Source: Rhynchonema sp. JSB1_4 | Taxonomy: Eukaryota > Nematoda > Chromadorea > Monhysterida > Xyalidae | Length of the DNA stretch: 64,000 nucleotides | Assembly (NCBI GenBank): GCA_030248065.1 | Contig: JASAMV010001885.1 | Coordinates: 1 to 64,000, forward strand | Direction of reading: 5' to 3' | Shown here: one piece after another, positions 1 to 12,334 of the stretch | How positions within the stretch are numbered: position 1 is the first letter of the stretch | Layout: each line of letters opens with the position of its first letter | Translations under genes and position numbers: made by a program | Notes under the pieces: model-generated | Told to the model about the DNA's origin: nothing | Database searches by the model: none | What the model saw: the letters and a program-made list of their open reading frames with translations, nothing else

Positions 1-2520
1 ATAGTTAATATTTTTTAATCTTAATCTAACAGTTCGGCCTGGTCCCCACCCCATCCTTGCCAGCTCAATATTTGTTAACTACTGGGAATGTTCGGCCCTG
101 GTCCCCACAAATTGCCATAGTTAATATTTTTAACTACTGAAATGTTCGGCCCCCCATCCTTGCCATAGTTAATATTGTTTAACTATGAAATGTTCGGCCC
201 TGGCTCCCCACCCTATCCTTGCCATATTTAATATTTTTGTCAAACTGCTGGAATGTTTGGCCTGGTCCCCACCCTATCCTTGCCATAGTTAATATTGTGT
301 TAACTACTGGAATGTACGGCCCTGGTCCCCCATCTCCTTGCCATAGTTAATATTTTGTTAACTACTGTAGTTTGGCTTTGGTCCCCACCCTACTCATTGT
401 TATATTTTTTTAACTACTGGAATGTTCGGCCTGGTCCCCACCCCTCGTTGCCATAGTTAATATTTTGTTAAACTACTGGGAGTTCGGCTGGGTACCATCT
501 CCTTGCCATAGGTAATATTTTGTTAACTACTGGAAATAATTTTGGGGCCCCTGTCCCCACCCTATCTTTGCCATACAGGAAATATTTTTTGTTAACTACT
601 GAAAGGTTCGGCCTGGTCCCACCCCACTCTTGCCAATTAATATTTCTCCTTGCCAGGCAGCTTAAATATTTTTTAAACTGCTGGAATGTTCGGCCCTGGT
701 CCCCACCCCATCTCTTGCCATAGTCAATATTTTTCAACTACTGGGAAATGTTTGCTCTCTGGCCCCATCCTTGCCATAGTTAATATTTTTTTGTTAACTA
801 CTGGAAACTAGTTTGGGCCTGGGTCCTGATTTGCCATAGTGAATATTTTGTTAACTGTATTCGGTCTCTGACCTATCTCTTGCCATAGTTACATTTTTTT
901 AACCACTGGAATGTTCGGCCCCCACCCCCATCTCCTTGCCATAGTTAAGCATTTTGTTAACGGCCCCGGAAACGTTCGGCCTGGTCCCCCATCCTTGCAT
1001 AGTTAATATTTTGTTAACTACTGAACGTTCGGCCCGTTATCTTATTCCTTGCCATAGTTAATATTTTTTTAACTACTGAAATGTTCGGCCTGGTCTGCAT
1101 TGCCATAGTTAATATTTTTTTAATCACTGAAATGTTCGGCCTGGTCCCCCATCCTTGCCAGGAGTTAATATTTTGTTAACTACTGAACGTTCGGCTGGGC
1201 TCCCCACCCTATTGCCATAGTTAATATTTTGTTAACTACTGGACGTTCGGCCTGGTCCCACCCCACTCCTTGCCACAAGGTCAATATTTTTGTAAACTAC
1301 TGAAATGTTCGGCTTTGGTCCCCACCTTATCCTTGCCATAGTTAAATATCTCTTTTTAACCACTGGAATGTTCGGCCTGGTCCCCCACCATCTCCTTGCC
1401 ATAGCTTATTTTTGTCAAACTGATGGAGCGTTCGCCCTGGTCCCCACCCCCACCCTTGCCATAGTTAATATTTTGTTAACTACTGGAACATTCGGCCCTG
1501 GTCCCCCATCTCCTTGCCACGCGAATTTTGTTAACTACTGAAATGTTCGGCCTGGTTGACTTATTGCCATAGTTAGTATTTTTCTAAACTCACTGAAATG
1601 TTCGGCCCTGGTCCCCACCCTATCCTTGCCATAGTTAATATTTTTTTAGCTATGGAAGCGTTCCGCCATCCTTGCCATAGTCAATATTTTGTTAACTACT
1701 GGAAATGTTCGGCCTGGTTTCTCTATCCTTGCCATAGCCTAATATTTTTTAACTATTGGAATGTTGCGCCCCGGTCCCCACCCCATATCCTTGCCATAGT
1801 CACATCATTTTGTTAACTGACTGGGATGTTCGGGCCCTGGTCCCCACCCCCATCCCTTGCCATAGTTAACATTTTGTCAACTACTGCAACGTTCGGCCTG
1901 GTCCCCACCCTAACATTGCCTTTAGTTAATATTCTAACTTCTAAACTGATTGGCCCCTGGTCTGCTGACTCTGCCAGTAGTTATAATATTTTGTCATTCG
2001 GTCACCCCCATCCTTGCCGTAGCTGCATTTTTTAACTACTGGAAGCGCTGGGCACCACCCCATCTCCTTGCCATAGTTAATATTTTGTTAACTCACTGGA
2101 AGCGTTCGGCCCTGGTCCCTGAGTCTCCTCATCCTTGCTATAGTTAATATTTTTTTTTTAACTACTGGAAATGCTCTGCCTGGGTCACTCACCCTATCCC
2201 TTGCCATAGTTAACATTCTTTTTAACTACTGGGAGTTCGGCCTGGTTAATCTCAACCCTTGCCATAGTCAATATTTTGTTGACTACTGAAATGTTCGGCC
2301 GTGGCTCCCTGCTCACTGCACATAGTTACTATTTTGTTAACCGACTGCGTATGCTCCTGGTCCCCTGTATCCCTTGCCATAGTTAAAATCTTTGTTAACC
2401 ACTGGAATGCTTAACGGCCCATGGTCCCTGACCTTATTTGTACCAATATTTTTTTTAACTACTTGAATGTGTTCGGGCCCTGGTCCCCACCCCACTCCTT
2501 GCCATAGTTACTATTTGGCA
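1..2520 (-). repeat. 60-bp minisatellite, inverted and degenerate block
   Basis: About 42 copies of the same 60-bp unit found at 2576-5710, but read on the opposite strand. Words such as TTCGGCCCTGGTCCCCACC and CTTGCCATAGTTAATATT recur every ~60 bases. Unlike the right-hand block, nearly every copy here has substitutions and one- or two-base indels, often in homopolymers. That pattern looks as much like unpolished long-read error at a contig end as like old repeat decay. Open frames through it are repeat translations, not genes. Confidence 0.9.
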
Positions 2521-2575
2521 AGGACTGGAAAAGGTGGGGCCCAGGGGCCAACCCATTGCCATAGTTAACAAATTA

Positions 2576-5500
2576 TTAACTATGGCAAGGATGGGGGGGA
2601 CCAGGGCCCACCATTCCAATAGTTAAAAAAATATTAACTACTGGCAAGGATGAGGGGCGGGGACCAGGGCCGAACATTCCAGTAGTTAACAAAATATTAA
2701 CTATGGCAAGGATGGGGTGGGGACCAGGGCCGAACATTCCAGTAGTTAAAAAAATATTAACTATGGCAAGGATGGGGTGGGGACCAGGGCCGAACATTCC
2801 AGTAGTTAACAAAATATTAACTATGGCAAGGATGGGGTGGGGACCAGGGCCGAACATTCCAGTAGTTAACAAAATATTAACTATGACACGGATAGGGTGG
2901 GGTGTGGGGACCAGGGCCGAACATTCAAGTAGTTAACAAAATATTAACTATGGCAAGGATGGGGTGGGGACCAGGGCCGAACATTCCAGTAGTTAACAAA
3001 ATATTAACTATGGCAAGGATGGGGTGGGGACCAGGGCCGAACATTCCAGTAGTTAACAAAATATTAACTATGGCAAGGATGGGGTGGGGACCAGGGCCGA
3101 ACATTCCAGTAGTTAACAAAATATTAACTATGGCAAGGATGGGGTGGGGACCAGGGCCGAACATTTCAGTAGTTAACAAAATATTAACTATGGCAAGGAT
3201 GGGGTGGGGACCAGGGCCGAACATTCCAGTAGTTAACAAAATATTAACTATGGCAAGGATGGGGTGGGGACCAGGGCCGAACATTCCAGTAGTTAACAAA
3301 ATATTAACTATGGCAAGGATGGGGTGGGGACCAGGGCCGAACATTCCAGTAGTTAACAAAATATTAACTATGGCAAGGATGGGGTGGGGACCAGGGCCAA
3401 ACATTCCATAAAACTTAAAATAGTGGCAAGGATGGGGGGGACCAGGGCCAACATTCCAGAGTAGAAAAACTATTAACTATGGCAAGGATGGGGTGGGGAC
3501 CAGGGCCGAACATTCCAGTAGTTAACAAAATATTAACTATGGCAAGGATGGGGTGGGGACCAGGGCCGAACATTCCAGTAGTTAACAAAATATTAACTAT
3601 GGCAAGGATGGGGTGGGGACCAGGGCCGAACATTCCAGTAGTTAACAAAATATTAACTATGGCAAGGATGGGGTGGGGACCAGGGCCGAACATTCCAGTA
3701 GTTAACAAAATATTAACTATGGCAAGGATGGGGTGGGGACCAGGGCCGAACATTCCAGTAGTTAACAAAATATTAACTATGGCAAGGATGGGGTGGGGAC
3801 CAGGGCCGAACATTCCAGTAGTTAACAAAATATTAACTATGGCAAGGATGGGGTGGGGACCAGGGCCGAACATTCCAGTAGTTAACAAAATATTAACTAT
3901 GGCAAGGATGGGGTGGGGACCAGGGCCGAACATTCCAGTAGTTAACAAAATATTAACTATGGCAAGGATGGGGTGGGGACCAGGGCCGAACATTCCAGTA
4001 GTTAACAAAATATTAACTATGGCAAGGATGGGGTGGGGACCAGGGCCGAACATTCCAGTAGTTAACAAAATATTAACTATGGCAAGGATGGGGGACCAGG
4101 GCCGAACATTCCAGTAGTTAAAAAAATATTAACTATGGCAAGGATGGGGGACCAGGGCCGAACATTCCAGTAGTTAACAAAATATTAACTATGGCAAGGA
4201 TGGGGTGGGGACCAGGGCCGAACATTCCAGTAGTTAACAAAATATTAACTATGGCAAGGATGGGGTGGGGACCAGGGCCGAACATTCCAGTAGTTAAAAA
4301 AATATTAACTATGGCAAGGATGGGGGACCAGGGCCGAACATTCCAGTAGTTAACAAAATATTAACTATGGCAAGGATGGGGTGGGGACCAGGGCCGAACA
4401 TTCCAGTAGTTAACAAAATATTAACTATGGCAAGGATGGGGTGGGGACCAGGGCCGAACATTCCAGTAGTTAACAAAATATTAACTATGGCAAGGATGGG
4501 GTGGGGACCAGGGCCGAACATTCCAGTAGTTAACAAAATATTAACTATGGCAAGGATGGGGTGGGGACCAGGGCCGAACATTCCAGTAGTTAAAAAATAT
4601 TAACTATGGCAAGGATGGGGTGGGGACCAGGGCCGAACATTTCAGTAGTTAAAAAATATTAACTATGGCAAGGATGGGGGACCAGGGCCGAACATTCCAG
4701 TAGTTAACAAAATATTAACTATGGCAAGGATGGGTGGGGACCAGGGCCGAACATTCCAGTAGTTAACAAAATATTAACTATGGCAAGGATGGGGTGGGGA
4801 CCAGGGCCGAACATTCCAGTAGTTAACAAAATATTAACTATGGCAAGGATGGGGTGGGGACCAGGGCCGAACATTCCAGTAGTTAACAAAATATTAACTA
4901 TGGCAAGGATGGGTGGGGACCAGGGCCGAACATTCCAGTAGTTAAAAAAATATTAACTATGGCAAGGATGGGGTGGGGACCAGGGCCGAACATTCCAGTA
5001 GTTAACAAAATATTAACTATGGCAAGGATGGGGTGGGGACCAGGGCCGAACATTCCAGTAGTTAACAAAATATTAACTATGGCAAGGATGGGGTGGGGAC
5101 CAGGGCCGAACATTCCAGTAGTTAAAAAATATTAACTATGGCAAGGATGGGGGACCAGGGCCGAACATTCCAGTAGTTAACAAAATATTAACTATGGCAA
5201 GGATGGGGTGGGGACCAGGGCCGAACATTCCAGTAGTTAAAAAAATATTAACTATGGCAAGGATGGGGTGGGGACCAGGGCCGAACATTCCAGTAGTTAA
5301 CAAAATATTAACTATGACAAGGATGGGATGACCAGGGCCGAACATTCCAGTAGTTAAAAAATATTAACTATGGCAAGGATGGGGTGGGGACCAGGGCCGA
5401 ACATTCCAGTAGTTAAAAAAATATTAACTATGGCAAGGATGGGGTGGGGACCAGGGCCGAACATTCCAGTAGTTAACAAAATATTAACTATGGCAAGGAT

Positions 5501-5710
5501 GGGGTGGGGACCAGGGCCGAACATTCCAATAGTTAAAAAAATATTAACTATGGCAAGGATGGGGTGGGGACCAGGGCCGAACATTCCAGTAGTTAAAAAA
5601 ATATTAACTATGGCAAGGATGGGGGGACCAGGGCCGAACATTCCAGTAGTTAACAAAATATTAACTATGGCAAGGATGGGGTGGGGACCAGGGCCGAACA
5701 TTCCAGTAGT
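2576..5710 (+). repeat. 60-bp minisatellite, homogeneous block
   Basis: About 52 head-to-tail copies of a 60-bp unit containing ATGGCAAGGATGGGGTGGGG, then CCAGGGCCGAACATTCC, then AGTTAACAAAATATTAACT. Copies are nearly identical. The main variants are AACAAAATA versus AAAAAAATA and loss of a GGGTG group. Because 60 is divisible by 3, stop-free frames run through it on both strands, giving false 'proteins' of up to 217 aa. The block ends abruptly at ~5710, where the 435-bp array starts. Confidence 0.95.
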
Positions 5711-5720
5711 TGGGAACAAT

Positions 5721-8700
5721 CTGCAGCCGAGTTGGGAAACGTGAGTTTCGATTCGGTTTCACAGACAGGCTGTGTGTGCATCATGACATCCTCAGTGCAA
5801 ACCTTGTTGTCATGCCCATTAATTAGTCTGTGCGCTTTCGTATGCTATTGCCGAAAACTCAGCATTTCCCTTTAAACTTCAGGGAAAGTGCGTCGCGCCA
5901 ACCCTTTTCGATGCTTTTCACCAAAAACTGTTTTGAGTGAACATTTTGATCGCAAAAAAATTTTTGGTCCAAAAATTGCGTCACGCACCGACCCGCAGCA
6001 CAACAACCACTCGGGACAGAGGGTGCCGGTGAGTGTCTTCACACAGTGATCCGAGCCCGCAAACCGTGACCCGCAGCAATGAAACATCACCAAACCACGC
6101 CGATGTGCATTTGGAGTGGTAAGTTGACGGATTTTCTCTCAATTTTTATTATTGTTGAAATCTGCAGCCGAGTTGGGAAACGTGAGTTTCGATTCGGTTT
6201 CACAGACAGGCTGTGTGTGCATCATGACATCCTCAGTGCAAACCTTGTTGTCATGCCCATTAGTCTGTGCGCTTTCGTATGCTATTGCCGAAAACTCAGC
6301 ATTTCCCTTTAAACTTCAGGGAAAGTGCGTCGCGCCAACCCTTTTCGATGCTTTTCACCAAAAAAGCTGTTTTGAGTGAACATTTTGATCGCAAAAAATT
6401 TTTGGTCCAAAAACTGCGTCACGCACCGACCCGCAGCACAACCACTCGGGACAGAGGGTGCCGGTGAGTGTCTTCACACAGTGATCCGAGCCCGCAAACC
6501 GTGACCCGCAGCAATGAAACATCACCAAACCACGCCGATGTGCATTTGGAGTGGTAAGTTGACGGATTTTCTCTCAATTTTTATTATTGTTGAAATCTGC
6601 AGCCGAGTTGGGAAACGTGAGTTTCGATTCGGTTTCACAGACAGGCTGTGTGTGCATCATGACATCCTCAGTGCAAACCTTGTTGTCATGCCCATTAGTC
6701 TGTGCGCTTTCGTGTGCTAAGGCCGAAAACTCAGCATTTCCCTTTAAACTTCAGGGAAAGTGCGTCGCGCCAACCCTTTTCAATGCTTTCCACCAAAAAA
6801 CTGTTTTGAGTGAACATTTTGATCGCAAAAAATTTTTGGTCCAAAAACTGCGTCACGCACCGACCCGCAGCACAACCACTCGGGACAGAGGGTGCCGGTG
6901 AGTGTCTTCACACAGTGATCCGAGCCCGCAAACCGTGACCCGCAGCAATGAAACATCACCAAAGCACGCCGATGTGCATTTGGAGTGGTAAGTTGACGGA
7001 TTTTCTCTCAATTTTTGTTATTGTTGAAATCTGGAGCCGAGTTGGGAAACGTGAGTTTCGATTCGGTTTCACAGACAGGCTGTGTGTGCATCATGACATC
7101 CTCAGTGCAAACCTTGTTGTCATGCCCATTAGTCTGTGCGCTTTCGTATGCTATTGCCGAAAACTCAGCATTTCCCTTTAAACTTCAGGGAAAGTGCGTC
7201 GCGCCAACCCTTTTCGATGCTTTTCACCAAAAAAGCTGTTTTGAGTGAACATTTTGATCGCAAAAAATTTTTGGTCCAAAAACTGCGTCACGCACCGACC
7301 CGCAGCACAACCACTCGGGACAGAGGGTGCCGGTGAGTGTCTTCACACAGTGATCCGAGCCCGCAAACCGTGACCCGCAGCAATGAAACATCACCAAACC
7401 ACGCCGATGTGCATTTGGAGTGGTAAGTTGACGGATTTTCTCTCAATTTTTGTTATTGTTGAAATCTGGAGCCGAGTTGGGAAACGTGAGTTTCGATTCG
7501 GTTTCACAGACAGGCTGTGTGTGCATCATGACATCCTCAGTGCAAACCTTGTTGTCATGCCCATTAGTCTGTGCGCTTTCGTGTGCTAAGGCCGAAAACT
7601 CAGCATTTCCCTTTAAACTTCAGGGAAAGTGCGTCGCGCCAACCCTTTTCGATGCTTTTCACCAAAAACCTGTTTTGTGTGAACATTTTGATCGCAAAAA
7701 AATTTTGGACCAAAAATTGCGTCACGCACCGACCCGCAGCACAACCACTCGGGACAGAGGGTGCCGGTGAGTGTCTTCACACAGTGATCCGAGCCCGCAA
7801 ACCGTGACCCGCAGCAATGAAACATCACCAAAGCACGCCGCTGTGCATTTGGAGTGGTAAGTTGACGGATTTTCTCTCAATTTTTGTTATTGTTGAAATC
7901 TGGAGCCGAGTTGGGAAACGTGAGTTTCGATTCTGTTTCACAGACAGGCTGTGTGTGCATCATGACATCCTCAGTGCAAACCTTGTTGTCATGCCCATTA
8001 ATTAGTCTGTGCGCTTTCGTATGCTATTGCCGAAAACAAAGCATTTCCCTTTAAACTTCAGGGAAAGTGCGTCGCGCCAATCCTTTTCGATGCTTTTCAC
8101 CAAAAACTGTTTTGAGTGAACATTTTGATCGCAAAAAATTTTTGGTCCAAAAATTGCGTCACGCACCGACCCGCAGCACAACAACCACTCGGGACAGAGG
8201 GTGCCGGTGAGTGTCTTCACACAGTGATCCGAGCCCGCAAACTGTGACCCGCAGCAATGAAACATCACCAAACCACGCCGATGTGCATTTGGAGTGGTAA
8301 GTTGACGGATTTTCTCTCAATTTTTATTATTGTTGAAATCTGCAGCCGAGTTGGGAAACGTGAGTTTCGATTCGGTTTCACAGACAGGCTGTGTGTGCAT
8401 CATGACATCCTTACTGCAAACCTTGTTGTCATGCCCATTAGTCTGTGCGCTTTCGTATGCTAAGGCCGAAAACTCAGCATTTCCCTTTAAACTTCAGAGA
8501 AAGTGCGTCGCGCCAACCCTTTTCGATGCTTTTCACCAAAAACCTGTTTTGTGTGAACATTTTGATCGCAAAAAAATTTTGGACCAAAAATTGCGTCACG
8601 CACCGACCCGCAGCACAACCACTCGGGACAGAGGGTGCCGGTGAGTGTCTTCACACAGTGATCCGAGCCCGCAAACCGTGACCCGCAGCAATGAAACATC

Positions 8701-9238
8701 ACCAAAGCACGCCGATGTGCATTTGGAGTGGTAAGTTGACGGATTTTCTCTCAATTTTTATTATTGTTGAAATCTGGAGCCGAGTTGGGAAACGTGAGTT
8801 TCTATTCGGTTTCACAGACAGGCTGTGCGTGCATCATGACATCCTCAGTGCAAACCTTGTTGACATGCCCATTAGTCTGTGCGCTTTCGTATGCAATGCC
8901 CATTAGTCTGTGCGCTTTCGTATGCTATTGCCGAAAACTCAGCATTTCCCTTTAAACTTCAGGGAAAGTGCGTCGCGCCAACCCTTTTCGATGCTTTTCA
9001 CCAAAAAACTGTTTTGAGTGAACATTTTGATCGCAAAAAAAATTTGGTCCAAAAACTGCGTCACGCACCGACCCGCATCACAACCACTCGGGACAGAGGG
9101 TGCCGGTGAGTGTCTTCACACAGTGATCCGAGCCCGCAAACCGTGACCCACAGCAATGAAACATTACCAAACCACGCCGATGTGCATTTGGTTTGGTATG
9201 TAAGTTGACGGATTTTCTCTTAATTTTTATCATTTGAA
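5721..9238 (+). repeat. ~435-bp tandem array, eight units
   Basis: Eight direct units begin at 5721, 6162, 6597, 7031, 7466, 7900, 8340 and 8774 (periods 434-441, last ~465). Each starts at CTGCAGCCGAGTTGGG or CTGGAGCCGAGTTGGG. Unit 8 carries an internal ~30-bp duplication near 8868-8925. Two diagnostic variants, TATGCTATTGCC and TGTGCTAAGGCC, partly alternate, hinting at a two-unit higher-order repeat. A ~104-codon frame is open in units 3, 5 and 7. In the others it is broken mainly by A-run length changes. The unit also contains donor-like words (GGTAAGTTG, CGGTGAGTG, AACGTGAGTT) and acceptor-like words (TTTCACAG, AAACTTCAG). Either a satellite, or a tandemly copied exon-bearing segment. 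Confidence 0.9.
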
Positions 9239-9239
9239 A

Positions 9240-10028
9240 TCTGAATGGGAAGTTTTGGTCTCGATTCTGTTGTTTCAGCGTGGCGAGCGGTGATGTGACG
9301 AACATACTACTTTGTGTGATTCTGTCTTTTGTCGTATCCCCGAAATAATAGTAGAGCAATATTGATAACAGTGATGAATAAACAGAGATAAACATAGTGA
9401 TAAACAAGTCTATGTTTCGGTTCACTTGACCGACCATTGATTGTATTGTTAGTTTTACTTGGATGTGTGTACGTGGCCGAATCTTGTCGTTGTGAGGCAA
9501 GGTGATATCCTGATTAGGCAAACATTGTCATGTCTCGTGACGTTTCGAAACACCGATTACCTTTCCTGAATTTGTCATCTCTCGCACATTTCATTGCTAG
9601 TGAAGTGATCATAAAATCGCTTAATAGTGATGTTAGAAGTTTCTAAAAAATAAAAACCCATCGGGAACTTGCCCACGGCTTGCGATATGCGCAGGTCACC
9701 TGTGCGTTTCTATCCAATTCAGACGCATCCATTTTAGGAAGAGATTTTTTTCTTTCCGGGAGGAGGAATAGCAAAAAAAACAGTTTGAAACTCACAAAAT
9801 CCACAAAGGGAGTTGTAGTGTGGGTTGGGGATGCTGTTAGTTGACATGGTGTGGACTGTGAGCGGGACGCCGGATTCAGTTTTATCGTCTTCTGTGTGTG
9901 ACAGTTTGTGGGACGCCTCAACTTCATCTCTTTCAAATCAGTGTCGCAAGTGTGCAAATACTCTGTTACAAACTTCATTTTCTGCGATCATAAAAGCGGT
10001 GATAAGAGGTACATATAGTATTCATACA
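9240..10028. other. Unannotated stretch after the 435-bp array
   Basis: The sequence diverges from the array after ~9240. A minus-strand ORF of 147 codons overlaps the array edge, and another of 111 codons lies at 9643-9978. Neither shows domain features or a supporting exon structure. I see no gene here. Confidence 0.5.
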
Positions 10029-10453
10029 TACCGTAAAATCCCAAATAGAAGGTGGGCTCTGTTAATTCACTGACCTCATTTTGGGGGGCTCCAGTACGGG
10101 GGGCTCTATTCCGGGGGGCCTATATTAATTCAGACCCGAATCCAAAAAATTGTTCCCAGAAATACTTCCAAAAACCCCTAAAAGGGGGCTTAAAAGGATG
10201 TTTTTTTCGCTTGTAATCGCATTTATTCCTGTCTATTCGTCAATAAGAGGTGTATTATGTGCTCTGAACGAACGACAAACGTGCACAAAATATACCTGTA
10301 CACAACTATAAAGCCTTAATACATGACTGTATGGGGGATGTTACTTAGGGTGGGCTCCATTCCGGGGGGCTCTATTAATTCACTGACCCCGTTTTGGGGG
10401 CTGTATTACGGGGGGGCTCTATTCCAGGGGGCTGTATTTAGGTTTTTACGGTA
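10029..10453. mobile_element. MITE of the TACCGTAAAA...TTTTACGGTA family
   Basis: The terminal inverted repeats are TACCGTAAAAyCC on the left and GGTTTTTACGGTA on the right. The ends carry runs of the phrase GGGGGCTCTATT or GGGGGGCTGTATT with AATTCACTGACC between them. Relatives lie at 51545-52079 and 53358-53920, with a fragment at 30955-31030. No coding capacity. The likely duplicated target is TA or AT, but the palindromic end makes this uncertain. Confidence 0.75.
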
Positions 10454-10542
10454 TATAACTTTTAAGATAGGAATCACGAAGCAGGTTGGAGCTGGAAAGT
10501 TCCAAGGATTCTTAAGATCAGTATGTTTAAAACAAATTCCGT

Positions 10543-11865
10543 CTATTTCTTGCCAAACGGTTGTTGTCTACCAAACTGCTGAGAGCCACCAGAGGGGCCA
10601 CCAAACTGTGATCCTCCACCGAACTGGGAGCCGCCGCCAAAACCGTTACCGCCGCTTGGCCCGCCGCCGAATCCACCGCTGGGTTGGCCTGAAAAGTTTC
10701 GATTCCTAATTCATTCTCGTTGCAAATTTTCATGGTTGCTCAAAGTTTCGTGTATGTGTCTTTGGCTGCATGTAAAGTCCTTGTACCTTGATGAAATTTT
10801 TTCTCACTTCTCCTCATTGACGACGAGAAGCGTAATAAAGCCAAGAATAGTAGGTTGCACTCACCTCCAAAGCCACCAGGACCGCCTGAAAAATGTTACT
10901 CCATCGCTTAGTAATTAGTGTGATGTTGCCAACGGACTACAAATGCATCGCTGTAATGCTAACCTCCCATTCCGCCGCCGCCTCCCGGCCCGAAACCGCC
11001 ACCGCCGCCACCGGGACCAAAGCCTTGGTTGAAGTCTGCATAGTAAAATATACGCGAATGTTTTTAGTGAGCTACGATGCGAGTATTTGAAACTTGTGTG
11101 TGTGCCATGCTCTGGGAAGTTATGATGACAAGAAATTTGCAACAGTCAGTGGAGTAACGCTAACCTGGAATGTTCAGTCCACCATTGTTGGGGTCAATGG
11201 CCAGAGCGACGCTCGAACCGCCGCCACCAGAATTGACATCTTCAAGTGTTCTGCAATCAATCAGGCCGTCAGCGAACGTGTGTGCGCCCAAACAAGACGT
11301 AACCGAGATGCCAGACACTTTCGCGAGCCTCTTGCTCGAACTTAACCCATACAATATTTTTTATCTTGTTTTGGATTTTGCTGCTGCCGATAATAAATTT
11401 CAAAAACTATTTACGGAGTTTGCTTCCATCCAACCGCATCACCTGAATCCCCTAGCCCGTTTCTCTCTGTTGTGTTCGGCGGCAGCTGCTTGTATGTTAT
11501 TGCCAACAATTTCCACTGTCTGTAATCAGAACCATGCATTGATTTCCATCGAGTACCGAAATGAGTCGCTTGATTATTTGCGACAGTTGCGCAACAACAT
11601 GAGTCGATCACTGATTACTGCCGTGGTAATCTGACGTTTCACAGTTTGAAATGTACCGGATAAGCTTATTAAGCCCTCTGGTGCTTGTTTGCTAACAAAC
11701 GTTTGTTTCGCGACTTTGAAACAAAAATGGATCCCAAATGAGTCCCCAGGGGTCTTATCCGAAACACAGTTTACGCGTTGAATTCAACTGAAACATCACC
11801 TCAGCTCCTCTCGACAGCGTCACTGCCAAAGACAACAGCAACGTCACACCGATGTAATTGGTCAT
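10543..11865 (-). CDS. Secreted glycine-rich protein
   Basis: Five exons on the minus strand (11865-11800, 11330-11165, 11035-10964, 10885-10865, 10688-10543) join in phase to 156 aa. Exon 1 is entirely a signal peptide: MTNY, then a leucine-rich core, then SRGAE. Exon 2 has two cysteines spaced 15 apart and ends in an IDPNNGGLNIPG segment. Exons 3-5 encode a Gly-rich tail with repeated GFGPGGG, GGSQFGG and SGGSQQFG units, ending QQPFGKK. Exon 4 is a 21-bp microexon coding only GGPGGFG-type residues. The exon 2 acceptor is pyrimidine-poor and is the weakest junction. Gly-rich secreted proteins include cuticle, adhesive and antimicrobial types; I cannot choose between them. It lies head-to-tail with the lectin gene upstream. 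Confidence 0.6.
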
Positions 11866-12334
11866 GTTAAGCTTGTTTTGTGGGAAGATTGACTGTTTGC
11901 ACCTGAGAGTTCGTAAAATAATATGAAAATGGCGACAGAATTAGTGTTTAGGACAAACAAAAAATGCGCTGCAAATCACACAAACTGTCATGTTTATTTA
12001 TGTGAACGTGGTGGAATGTTGGGGTGCTGTCTGTGAATACTATCATCGTTTGCACCACGGGCGCCCAACAAATAGTCTGCCATGAGCGCTTCTCACATAT
12101 TTTGGGTGTTTGTGTTCACAGCTGTCCACCCACGAAGTTTTGTATTGTACAATTGACGTGACCACCATGATCATCTTTTTTGCCGCTTGAGGGTGCGAGC
12201 CAGTAAACATTGTGACGATGTGCGTGTTGCAACTTCCTTGTTGCCGTCCGTTGTATTGTTTATCAACGTTCAGGAATATCACAATGGAATGTCGAGAAAC
12301 AATTGCAGACAATATGATCATCAATGTTCCATGT
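11866..12334. other. Intergenic between lectin gene and glycine-rich gene
   Basis: Contains the promoter side of the glycine-rich gene and the 3' side of the lectin gene. A TTTATT on the plus strand near 11994 gives a minus-strand AATAAA about 340 bases past the lectin stop codon, a possible polyadenylation signal. Nothing else seen. Confidence 0.4.

Noticed and set aside
2703..4603. Long ORFs of up to 217 aa on both strands in the minisatellite
   Set aside because: The 60-bp unit is divisible by three, so any stop-free frame stays open. Both strands and several frames are open, with no start context or splice structure.
5721..9109. Regularly spaced repeats as a CRISPR array
   Set aside because: Units are ~435 bp and identical throughout, with no short repeat plus unique spacer pattern, and the host is eukaryotic.
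9078..9521. 147-codon minus ORF as a gene
   Set aside because: It runs out of the tandem array into unrelated sequence and shows no domain, signal or exon support.
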